Shown here one piece after another: positions 53,533-61,544 of a stretch of 64,000 nt of DNA. Source of the DNA: Rhodococcus sp. KBS0724 (GTDB taxonomy: Bacteria; Actinomycetota; Actinomycetes; Mycobacteriales; Mycobacteriaceae); NCBI RefSeq assembly GCF_005938745.2, contig NZ_VCBX02000001.1, forward strand, positions 3,382,001-3,446,000, written 5' to 3'. Every line of letters begins with the position of its first letter. Position 1 is the stretch's first letter. The position numbers and the translations under genes were made by a program. The notes beneath the pieces are model-generated. The model was not told the DNA's origin. It ran no database searches and saw only the letters and a program-made list of their open reading frames with translations.

Positions 53533-54481
53533 TATGGCACTCCTTGCAACTCACGTACTGGTGTTCGCGAAGCGAATACCCCCGCGCCGGAATCTGGTTG
53601 GAGACACGACTGCGGATATGCAGCATCGACGGTCAGCACACCAAACCGAGCCGAACGCGATCAACTGCAATTGCCATACCCCGAACCGGTGCACGCAAAC
53701 CGGGGTGTCCACGCTCCACTGCCGTGAGGAGTGATATCTACGCTTGTGTAACCATGCCGAGAGAAGCCTGCATCGACCTAGGGGCAAGTTCCGACCCTCA
53801 ACGAATTTCGCGGGCACCGCATGCCGCCGAAAATGGGACAAACGCGCATCGTAATTAGGCTCTGGTTCAGTTCTTCATCGAGCAGCGAAGGAAGACTGTC
53901 GTTCAACGTACGGCCAGCGCTGAGCGACAACCTCGACATCGCGTTGATCGGCTTGGCCGCAGTCACATATCGCCCCATGAATTGGTCAATGTTGCCGATG
54001 CCTATGACTTCCGCGCGAATGTCGAAGACAACTTCTACGTAGTTGCCAGCACTCCTCACGACTTGCAGACGAACACGATTCCAGCAGGACGTGGGTGGTC
54101 CGCTTCTTCCACTCTGCCGTCGACGGGGCAGCGGACGACTTCTTACCGCCGCGAGACGTCCATGGCTCAGCGGCACATTCGACGTTGCGCTGGATATCCC
54201 GGAATCTCTCGCCCTGCAGATACCGATTTCTTGCAGCAGTATGGATAGACTCGCCACCACGCTCCGCTTGAACCGCACTCGGCACGAAAGTTCAGCTCGG
54301 AACAGGGCGGCCAAATGTCAAGAATGGGGTAAACCACCTCATGCCGTTGCTGATGGACGCACCTGCCGTTACCGCCAGGTCCGGGGAGATGTTGCACTGC
54401 AATCGCGTGTATGGCAACGCGGCCCAATCACCAGGATAACGTCCACTTCATGATCCATCGCGCCGCATTTAGGAGGGTGAC
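53533..54481. other. Long intergenic region, no convincing gene
   Basis: Several frames of 80-180 codons are open on both strands but they overlap and have high Arg/Ser/Cys content, as expected of noncoding high-GC DNA. Fragments such as VADAYDFRANVEDNFYVVAS look protein-like, so a decayed gene around 53.95-54.1 kb is possible. I cannot name it. Confidence 0.45.
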
Positions 54482-54979
54482 ATGATCGGCCATCGATCTC
54501 GAACGTCCGAGGAACACACCGCAACGCTGTACCTGGTAGTACACCTCGGTGGCGCGATGTTGGGCCTGCAACTCGCCAGATCTCTCGCAGATTCATACGG
54601 ATCATGGGCCCAGGGCCGTTTGGACTCGCTACCAAGCGAATTGGAATACGAAATCGGGCAGTTGCTGGACTTGATCGAAGACACCCAGGAAATCTCACTA
54701 CCGCGCTATCAGCAGATCGACGCGGGACTGAACCGACTGAGAAAACTCGTCCGCATCGACGCGCTGTGGCAACGCCGTCTCGTGCGACTGGCAGCCCTCG
54801 AAATCATGCGGATCGCATTGTGCGGCAAGAGCGCAATGTGGGAAGTGCTTCGCGATATACCCGCTGGCGAGACCGAAAAACAATATCTTGAACTTAATGC
54901 TCTGGTCTCGAAGCAGATCGAGACGGTGACGGCTCTGCACCACCGCGCCGCGGCAGAAGCTTTCAACCCATCTGAATGA
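54482..54979 (+). CDS. Helical hypothetical protein, 165 aa
   Basis: AGGAGGGTGAC directly precedes ATG 54482, one of the best ribosome-binding sites in this area. The product is soluble and almost entirely helical (YLVVHLGGAMLGLQLARSLA, EYEIGQLLDLIEDTQEISLP, LNALVSKQIETVTALHHRAA). No family is recognised. It may be cotranscribed with the SDR gene 64 bases downstream. The context suggests a stress-related role. Confidence 0.65.
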   Translation: MIGHRSRTSEEHTATLYLVVHLGGAMLGLQLARSLADSYGSWAQGRLDSLPSELEYEIGQLLDLIEDTQEISLPRYQQIDAGLNRLRKLVRIDALWQRRLVRLAALEIMRIALCGKSAMWEVLRDIPAGETEKQYLELNALVSKQIETVTALHHRAAAEAFNPSE

Positions 54980-55043
54980 GGGACGACGAAACACTGACAT
55001 TGCCGGCACTGAACGAGTTGAGATCACAAAGTGGAGGACGAAG

Positions 55044-55940
55044 ATGCCCGACCAATACGCGATGCAGGACCCCACCACGCGGTATCCCGCGCCCTCGCGG
55101 GAACATCAGCAGGAGATCCCACACCCTGGCCTCACGAACGAAATGAGCTCCATCCCAGACCACGGGGAACATACCTACCGGGGTAGCGGACGACTCCAAG
55201 GAAGGCGTGCGATCATCACCGGAGCGGATTCGGGCATCGGACGCGCAGTAGCGATCGCCTTCGCTCGCGAAGGCGCGGACATAGTTTTGAGCTACCTCGA
55301 GGCGGAAGAATCCGACGCACGGGAAACGGTCCGCTGGATCGAGGAGGCCGGCCGTAAGGCGATCACAATGCCCGGCGATCTACGTTCCGAGGAGCATTGT
55401 TCCGCTCTGATACGGACAGCGGTGCAGGAACTCGGCGGTCTGGACATTCTCGTGAACAATGCAGCGTTCCAGATGGTCCAGATGGGCGGTATCGCCGATA
55501 TCACCACCGAGCAGTTCGATCGCGTGATGAAGACCAACCTCTACGCGCTTTTCTGGCTCTGCAAGAGCGCCGTCGCAGTGATGGAGCCCGGATCGACGAT
55601 CGTGAACACGTCATCTATCCAGGGCGCCGACCCCTCGCCTGAACTGCTCGACTACGCAACCACCAAAGCTGGAATCATCGACTTCACGAAAGGGCTGGCT
55701 TCGGAAGTGGCACAGAAGGGAATCAGAGTGAATTCCGTTGCCCCCGGCCCGATCTGGACCCCATTGATTCCGGCAACAATGCCGAAGGAAAAGTTCGCGA
55801 CCTTCGGAGAGAATGTGCCGCTCGGTAGAGCAGGGCAACCGGCCGAACTTGCGCCCACATACGTGTTCCTCGCATCGGGCGAATCAAGCTACACCACCGG
55901 AGAAATAGTGGGCGTGACCGGCGGAAGACCAATCACCTGA
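55044..55940 (+). CDS. SDR oxidoreductase, YghA / general stress protein 39 type
   Basis: The 298-aa protein has the N-terminal extension of the GSP39/YghA group (YPAPSREHQQEIPHPGLTNE) before the Rossmann motif AIITGADSGIGRAVAIAFAR. NNAAFQM, the Ser in IVNTSSIQGADPS and YATTK as the catalytic YxxxK follow. It uses NAD(P)H on an unknown carbonyl or alcohol. GGAGGACGAAG precedes ATG 55044. Family members in Bacillus and enterics are induced by general stress, in line with the neighbours here. Confidence 0.9.
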   Translation: MPDQYAMQDPTTRYPAPSREHQQEIPHPGLTNEMSSIPDHGEHTYRGSGRLQGRRAIITGADSGIGRAVAIAFAREGADIVLSYLEAEESDARETVRWIEEAGRKAITMPGDLRSEEHCSALIRTAVQELGGLDILVNNAAFQMVQMGGIADITTEQFDRVMKTNLYALFWLCKSAVAVMEPGSTIVNTSSIQGADPSPELLDYATTKAGIIDFTKGLASEVAQKGIRVNSVAPGPIWTPLIPATMPKEKFATFGENVPLGRAGQPAELAPTYVFLASGESSYTTGEIVGVTGGRPIT

Positions 55941-55945
55941 AGTGT

Positions 55946-56173
55946 TCATTTCGCTTTGAGTCGTCGAGCTTTCCGCTTCTTATGGGTACCGTCGCAGAAG
56001 GGTGGAATTCCCGTGCCACCGCATCGGCACAGCGCTACCGTTGCACGTTCACGTCGGAGCGCACGTCCGTCAGCGTCGAGCAGAGCTGCCGGACCCCGAA
56101 CGAGAAGCGGCCCGTCGGGGCATACCGTAATCGTGACAGCACGGTCACCCTCAATATCGGAATCAGAGTTCAC
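55946..56173 (-). CDS. CDGSH iron-sulfur domain protein, 75 aa
   Basis: The 2Fe-2S binding motif is seen as CRCGGTGIPPFCDGTHKK, giving the Cys3-His ligand set of CDGSH proteins. GGAGG lies four bases before GTG 56173; the open frame to 56275 is longer but lacks a site. The protein is small, basic at the C-terminus, and probably a cytoplasmic redox or iron-storage factor. It converges with the SDR gene, leaving five bases between stops. Confidence 0.85.
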   Translation of the reverse strand: MNSDSDIEGDRAVTITVCPDGPLLVRGPAALLDADGRALRRERATVALCRCGGTGIPPFCDGTHKKRKARRLKAK

Positions 56174-56740
56174 ATGTCCTCCATACAGATTGATCGATTG
56201 CCGACAAAACAACTGCAACATGCACCCGCACTCCGATTCCGACGCCGCGCGGACCAGTGAGCGCGCTGTTGACATCGGTCTTGTCCGGCTCTGACGGTAA
56301 CCCGAAGACCTTCACCACTGCAGCCCGGGGTTTAGCAAGCGAACATGATGATAGGTCGATTGTGTTCGACGACAACGCCCAACAGTCGCTGTCGATGCGA
56401 TACGAACTGTATCGACAAGGACCTCAACGGAGTGTCGTACGCCTGGGAATGGCATGTTGATCTGCTCGCCGGATGCGCTGTGTTGGAGGCTCCCTGCTAG
56501 GCGGCGGTTTGCAAGATAGCCGCTTCCCAACACGGACGCACTCCACGTCTTGCCCACACCATGCGCGAACACGGATCGTCCGACCGGTACGTGCACTACC
56601 TCGATGTCGTTCCTGCAGTTACCCTCGCGGGCCTCAACGTGCTTTCGCTTTTCGGGCTTCGTCACTGTCTTCTCGGGGCGCCGGAAGCTGGTATCGAGGC
56701 GAGACGCCCACTGCGCAGTTCGGTAACTCCAAAGAAAAAG
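56174..56740. other. Intergenic region, nothing recognised
   Basis: Open frames on both strands are short, overlapping and rich in Arg, Ser and Cys. No ribosome-binding site, repeat or family motif was found. Confidence 0.5.
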
Positions 56741-57388
56741 TTATCTGACCGCGCGGATCACGACGATCTCTTCGGTGCGTTGTCCACTGTCGATCAGTCC
56801 ACGGGCCTCGAAAAGTGCTGCGCGCGCCGAAAGTATACGCCCGAATGGTATTTCGGCCCGATCAGCGATCTCAACGCCCAGTCCCCGTTCTTCCAACATG
56901 GTCTGGGTCTTCTCAACTCCGCTGAGCACGGACTGCGCGATCAACAGGACCCCAGACTGTGCGAGCATTGAAGGTGCTTGCGCACAGATTCGATCCAGGA
57001 GCATTCGACCATCCACACCCGCATCCCATGCCCGTTCGACGCCACGAGTAGGCAAGACGTCATCGAGCGCAGGTACATATGGTGGGTTCGAGACGATCAC
57101 GTCGAAAAACTGGCCTCCGACGGGTTCGGTCAGATTTCCACGCATCATGCGAACCGAATGCCGTCCCAGACGTGCGTTGATCCAGGTGGTGGCCAATGCC
57201 CGACGAGAGATGTCGACAGCAGTGACATTGCCGGCACCCGCAGCGGCCGCGCACATACTCAATGCGCCCGTCCCGGTGCAGATGTCGAGCACATGCGAGT
57301 GGGGTCCGAGGTTCTCACGCGCCAATGCGCCGGCCAGCAGCCAGGTGTCCTCTTGCGGCGGGTAAACGCCGGGCAGTCGCACTAGCAT
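56741..57388 (-). CDS. HemK-related class I methyltransferase, 215 aa
   Basis: The SAM-binding motif is VLDICTGTGALSMCAAAAGA, and NPPYVPALDD carries the NPPY motif of enzymes that methylate side-chain amides such as release-factor Gln or purine amines. The short form without the HemK N-terminal domain matches the HemK2/MTQ2-like archaeal-type group. AGGAGCAACCG precedes ATG 57388. The substrate is not known. Rhodococcus often has this gene beside small redox proteins. Confidence 0.85.
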   Translation of the reverse strand: MLVRLPGVYPPQEDTWLLAGALARENLGPHSHVLDICTGTGALSMCAAAAGAGNVTAVDISRRALATTWINARLGRHSVRMMRGNLTEPVGGQFFDVIVSNPPYVPALDDVLPTRGVERAWDAGVDGRMLLDRICAQAPSMLAQSGVLLIAQSVLSGVEKTQTMLEERGLGVEIADRAEIPFGRILSARAALFEARGLIDSGQRTEEIVVIRAVR

Positions 57389-57550
57389 CGGTTGCTCCTA
57401 GAAGGTTGAGTGTTCTGCGGTCAACGGCTGTTCAATCAGTGACTGGTAGACATCGGCGGCCCTTTCACACGTGCGGTGCATTTGAGACGAGCGGTGCGAC
57501 CTGCGACGACGAGATCAAGAAGTACAGCAAGTATTGCACCCGTACGTGAT

Positions 57551-57576
57551 ATTATCTGTTTCCACGGATATAGATT
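57551..57576 (+). promoter_or_regulatory. Shared 26-bp stress-region motif, site C
   Basis: ATTATCT, GTTTCCACGGA, TATAGATT with the same spacing as sites A and B. It lies 68 bases upstream of ATG 57644, the closest of the three to a gene, which suits a promoter. Confidence 0.62.
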
Positions 57577-57643
57577 AGCGTTTTGGTGCGACCCGAAAAG
57601 TCACCCTCTCGACAAGCCTGTCGAGACGACCCCAGGAGGCACG

Positions 57644-57826
57644 ATGATCGACGAGCAAGCAGTTCCGCGAGACGGTTCACCCGATGACGTCGAGACCGTG
57701 ACGCCCGATTCAGGGTCCGAGAATGCAGACGGTGACGTGCAGTCCGACCCATCCGGCGATCAAACGTGGTCCGATGAGGGTGGCGCCACCAAACAGGGCC
57801 CGGCAACCGAACTGAACGACGAGTAG
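57644..57826 (+). CDS. Acidic disordered small protein, 60 aa
   Basis: AGGAGGCACG precedes ATG 57644, an excellent site. The peptide (MIDEQAVPRDGSPDDVETVT and so on) is dominated by Asp, Glu, Ser, Gly and Thr with almost no hydrophobic residues, so it should be disordered. Small hydrophilin-like proteins of this type protect against drying. The motif at 57551 is the likely promoter. No family name can be given. Confidence 0.65.
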   Translation: MIDEQAVPRDGSPDDVETVTPDSGSENADGDVQSDPSGDQTWSDEGGATKQGPATELNDE

Positions 57827-57939
57827 AGTTCAACACCCTCCAACCTGCAGCAACGGGCGACCTTTCGTTTTCCTTGCACCGGATCGAAATACACAACCGC
57901 CAAGATGTGATCCGTTATCGCACAGAGGAGTTCACAGCC

Positions 57940-58184
57940 TCTCAGACAAGATCAAGTCTCTTACGAGAAACTTCGGGGAGAAGGGCGACCCCAAAGAGCA
58001 AGGCCGTCCAGATATCGAATGCCGCCGCCAATCGTGGGCGTTGCAGCGTCGAAAAGTCGGGTGGCCAAGCGTCACCCGACGAAGACTGGACCGTAAACGG
58101 TCCAACCGCGCGAAAGAACTTGACTTACATAATTATTCAAATCTACACAAGGAATAGTTGATCGATCTGTTGCGGCACCATTGA
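57940..58184 (+). pseudogene. Decayed small Rho-N-like / DUF7218-type gene
   Basis: The family core appears in pieces spread over frames: EKGDPKEQ in one, ISNAAANRGRCSVEKSGGQA and SPDEDWTVN in a second, then RAKELDLHNYSNLHKE in the first again. There TAG replaces a sense codon before LIDLLRHH and the final stop at 58182. Intact relatives read as one domain ending in a Rho-N-type helix pair. At least two frameshifts and one stop show that the gene is dead. The DUF number is from memory. Confidence 0.6.
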
Positions 58185-58241
58185 CACTTCGGGGTGATAT
58201 TCGGGGCCGCTTGACCAACATTTCTGAGAACGGAGAGTTCA

Positions 58242-58535
58242 GTGCCTGAGGAAGACAACAGCTTACCGATCGACGACGCGCACACCACTCGATCTCATGT
58301 AGGAGAAGGAATCGCGGACGGACGCAATTATCCCGGTTACATACTCATCGGACTTGCACTCGCCACGCTCGGATTAGCTTTGGTGGCTGCAGGTTACGGA
58401 TTCAAGGGTTGGGCGCTGATCGCCGGGATAATCTGCGCGGTGTCACTGGCATGCGGGGTATCTGCTGTACTCCTCGAACGTCGACGCGTCAAACGACGCG
58501 AAGGCCTCGATCTCACAGACCAAGAGGGTCATTGA
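58242..58535 (+). CDS. Small two-helix membrane protein, UsfY-like, 97 aa
   Basis: After a hydrophilic N-terminus (DAHTTRSHVGEGIADGRNYP), two membrane helices follow: YILIGLALATLGLALVAAGY and WALIAGIICAVSLACGVSAV. The protein ends in a basic segment ERRRVKRREG. The TTR...GE...PGY wording resembles mycobacterial UsfY, encoded beside the sigF stress locus. GTG 58242 follows GGAGAG. Assignment to the UsfY type is tentative. Confidence 0.6.
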   Translation: MPEEDNSLPIDDAHTTRSHVGEGIADGRNYPGYILIGLALATLGLALVAAGYGFKGWALIAGIICAVSLACGVSAVLLERRRVKRREGLDLTDQEGH

Positions 58536-58752
58536 TATTTCAACACCGCGCCAGCCGAAGTGGTGAGATCCGACCTCCCGTCGAAACCCAACACCCCTCG
58601 CGCTGTGGCCGGCATCGACGCCGCGCACCGGCACAGCGTTGCGACATAGAGCAATACGGCATTGGACGAGGTCAGTGTGTGAGCAGACGCCGACCGTCAC
58701 GACGACCTGTGCGCAGGTGCGGCATCGCCGGATATCTGAAAGCATCCCATGC

Positions 58753-59229
58753 ATGACTGCTGATCGAATCGAAGTTCAACGCGCCATCCGCGCCGACCCA
58801 GCATCGATTTTCGCGGTGCTCTGCGACCCCCAGGGACACGTCGCCATCGATGGCTCCGGAATGTTGATGGATGCAGACGGAGACGTCGTAACAGCTGCGG
58901 GTGACAGTTTTGTCGTCCACATGGATCGTGAGGCTCTCGGTGACCTGCCGATGGGCGAATACGACGTGACAGTGACAATCAAGACGTTGGTGCCTGAACG
59001 CGAAATCGCCTGGACCATTTTGGGAACAGTTCGACCGCCGATTGGGCACGTCTACGGTTATCGGATAGAACCCACTGACGGCGGATCCCTCGTGACCTCG
59101 TATTACGACTGGTCTGAGATCGCCCCGGCATGGCGTGAGGCCGGGATCTTTCCGGTCATCGCCGAGGGATCGTTGAAATCGACCCTCGGCATCCTCGCGC
59201 GCACCGTACGCCGAGGATATCCGCACTGA
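58753..59229 (+). CDS. SRPBCC (START-like) family protein, 158 aa
   Basis: The pattern is the same as in the paralogue at 46670: VQRAIRADPASIFAVLCDPQ, GHVAIDGSGMLMDADGD, VPEREIAWTILGTVRPPIGH and SLVTSYYDWSEIAPAWREAG. It would bind a hydrophobic ligand. The frame opens at 58639, but ATG 58753 is where family similarity begins; no good ribosome-binding site is visible. It could be cotranscribed with the UsfY-like gene. Confidence 0.8.
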   Translation: MTADRIEVQRAIRADPASIFAVLCDPQGHVAIDGSGMLMDADGDVVTAAGDSFVVHMDREALGDLPMGEYDVTVTIKTLVPEREIAWTILGTVRPPIGHVYGYRIEPTDGGSLVTSYYDWSEIAPAWREAGIFPVIAEGSLKSTLGILARTVRRGYPH

Positions 59230-59568
59230 TCACGTCATCGTGCCGCATACCGGCCGACAATCGCTTTCACAGCATGGAGATAGCTGTTCCCTCGTCAGCG
59301 TTTCCGACGGGTAGGCGAACCGGTGTACACATGTCCGGACTCGCACGGTTCGAAACTGATCCGTCAAATGACGAGTGTCCGCGTCATTCCTCGATATGCC
59401 CGCTCCGCAGCCCGTCCGTGGGAACTGACGGCGTTTTGTCGTTTTCGACTCCACGTGGGATCGAAGCCCTGTGCTCCCACTTAGTATCCCTTGCAGTGCC
59501 CTAGCGGCGGCATGCAGTCGGCGGTTCGTTGGGCACCGGCTCAAGAGCGAAGCGACCGATCAACAGCG
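59230..59568. other. Intergenic region, nothing recognised
   Basis: No gene, repeat or clear hairpin was found apart from a weak GTGGGA/TCCCAC pair. It separates convergent genes. Confidence 0.45.
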
Positions 59569-59718
59569 CTATTTCTGACGCTTTGTCTTTTCATCAGTTG
59601 AATTCGGAGCCGACTCCGCCGCCTGCTCACGAGTGGCCATACCACCGCCCTCGCCCTTGTCTGTGGGGCCGGGATGTCCAGCCTTGGGGGATTTTTCGCT
59701 GCGATCCGTCTTCGCCAT
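59569..59718 (-). CDS. Small hydrophilic protein, 49 aa
   Basis: GAGGAGATCAC directly precedes ATG 59718. The peptide MAKTDRSEKSPKAGHPGPTD then KGEGGGMATREQAAESAPNS is Lys-, Glu- and Gly-rich with no hydrophobic core, so it resembles small stress hydrophilins or KGG-type proteins. It is about 100 bp downstream of the permease gene on the same strand. Confidence 0.6.
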   Translation of the reverse strand: MAKTDRSEKSPKAGHPGPTDKGEGGGMATREQAAESAPNSTDEKTKRQK

Positions 59719-59825
59719 GTGATCTCCTCGGTCGAAATTGTCGTCGTACCTGTAGTTGACAGGACCCGCTACACCAATCTAGCTGCTTCGTCGCAAGCGC
59801 GACGGTAGCGGAAGTCGTCCTGTGG

Positions 59826-61217
59826 TCACGCGTTGGAGCTCGTTGTGTCATTTTTCGTGGCGCGGTGTGAGAGGGCGTAGAGAAGTATCCCGACCGCCAG
59901 TAGTGCTGCCGCGCGTACCCAAGTCGCCGCGCTCTGTTGCGTGAGCAATGCGATGCAGGTGAGAAGAGCAAGGATCGGGAAGATGGTCGGCGTTCGGAAG
60001 TGGCTGTGCTTCACCACATCACGACGCAAAACGAGTACGGCGATATTTGTGCTGATGAAGACGACGAGCAATAGCAACACCACCGTCTCAGCCAAGGCAG
60101 ACAGCGAACCGGTCAGACACAAACCCATGGCGACGGCCGTGGTGGCGACAATTGCCAACCATGGAGTGCGGCGCTGCGGAAGCACTTTCGCGAACGATCG
60201 TGGAAGCAGCCCTTCGGATGCCATTCCGTAGGTAAGCCGACTGGCCATAATCATCGTCAGCAGCGCACCGTTGGCAACGGCGACGAGCGCTATCAGGCTG
60301 AACAGTCGAGGTGGAAAGCCGACATCAGCCGCTGACACTACCGCCAGCAACGGACCGGAAGATTCGGCGAGTTCATCGGCGGGCAGCACTACCGAAACGG
60401 AGAGTCCTATGAGCACGTAGACGACGCCCGCCGTCACCAAAGCTCCGAACAGCGCGCGCGGGTAGACCTTGTTCACGTTCTTCACCTCTTCGGCAACGTT
60501 CGCGGAGGTCTCGAAACCGACAAACGAGTAGTACGCAAGCAGCGCAGCAGCCAGCACCCCTAGTGCCGGAGAGCGGCTGTCGTCGAACTCGAGTAGGCGA
60601 CTCAAGTTTCCGTCGCCGTGCCCCAACACTACGCACGCGAGGACGACGACCAGCACCAGACCGGTGACCTCGACGACTGTCATGACAACATTTGCGCGCA
60701 TCGACTCCTTGATGCCTCGCGCGTTGAGAAGGCCCACCAGTAACAGGAACACGAGTGCGGCCGGGACAGTGGGCACGTCGACGAAGGCTTTGAGATAGTC
60801 CCCGGAGAAGGCAAGTGCAAGCCCGGCTGCGCTCGTAACGCCCGCCGCCAGCATCGAGAAGCCGACGAGAAACGAGACGAGCGGTTTCCGAAATGCTCGT
60901 TGCGCGAACACCGCGGCACCGCCTGCGCGTGGATATTTCGTCACCAGTTCGGCATACGACGTCGCCGTCAGCAACGCCATCACCAGGGCTACCAGGAGTG
61001 GTACCCACACCGCTCCCCCGACCTCGCCTGCGATGACGCCGACCAATGCGTAGATTCCGGCGCCGAGAACGTCGCCGAGTATGAAGACGAATAGAAGTGG
61101 CCCGGTTATGGCCCGGGCGAGAACGTTTCGCTGGCCGCTCTTGTCGGGCTGTTCGGTCTCGTCCACGTCCTTCGACTGTGAGGCGTGTCGTTTCTGCAAG
61201 GGTCTTCCTGTCTTCAC
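59826..61217 (-). CDS. APC-superfamily amino-acid permease
   Basis: The protein has about twelve membrane segments and the APC opening GPLLFVFILGDVLGAGIYAL VGVIAGEVGGA, followed by YPRAGGAAVFAQRAF and AYYSFVGFETSANVAEEVKN. It would import an amino acid or polyamine by cation exchange. The frame is open to 61412, but that region is not membrane-protein-like. GTG 61217 is a workable start, giving 463 aa with a short cytoplasmic N-terminus; its ribosome-binding site is weak. The substrate cannot be told from sequence. Confidence 0.85.
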   Translation of the reverse strand: MKTGRPLQKRHASQSKDVDETEQPDKSGQRNVLARAITGPLLFVFILGDVLGAGIYALVGVIAGEVGGAVWVPLLVALVMALLTATSYAELVTKYPRAGGAAVFAQRAFRKPLVSFLVGFSMLAAGVTSAAGLALAFSGDYLKAFVDVPTVPAALVFLLLVGLLNARGIKESMRANVVMTVVEVTGLVLVVVLACVVLGHGDGNLSRLLEFDDSRSPALGVLAAALLAYYSFVGFETSANVAEEVKNVNKVYPRALFGALVTAGVVYVLIGLSVSVVLPADELAESSGPLLAVVSAADVGFPPRLFSLIALVAVANGALLTMIMASRLTYGMASEGLLPRSFAKVLPQRRTPWLAIVATTAVAMGLCLTGSLSALAETVVLLLLVVFISTNIAVLVLRRDVVKHSHFRTPTIFPILALLTCIALLTQQSAATWVRAAALLAVGILLYALSHRATKNDTTSSNA

Positions 61218-61489
61218 TGTGGACGTGCCGCCATCCCAGGATCGGTCACTGACCCATCGATCATGGTTTCGACACGAGCTGGATTCTTGACGTTTCGATG
61301 TTTGTTCGATGACACGAGACGGCACGTTTGTTTCGGTTTTTCCAGTTTGTCGATGAACCACACGTGTAAGGGAGTCCTCACCGAGAGCAATGCCACGCGC
61401 CGCGGCGTTCAACAGTGCGTCGCTTGTGTGGCTAGGCCTCGGCGATCAACGGTGTAAGGCATCAAGTGTCGACAGAACAGGCTTGGGAA

Positions 61490-61533
61490 TGAGTGGGCAG
61501 TCCCGTCCTCTGCCGATCGGAACTGCCCACTCA
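61490..61533. terminator. Hairpin terminator downstream of katE
   Basis: TGAGTGGGCAGT (61490-61501) and ACTGCCCACTCA (61522-61533) are exact complements around a 20-base loop, 11 bases after the katE stop. It separates katE from the permease transcript. Confidence 0.75.
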
Positions 61534-61544
61534 CCGGCCGTTGC

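Noticed and set aside
53778..54314. A 178-codon minus-strand frame in the gap before 54482
   Set aside because: No start signal, high Arg/Ser content, and competing frames on the other strand; at most a decayed gene that cannot be named.
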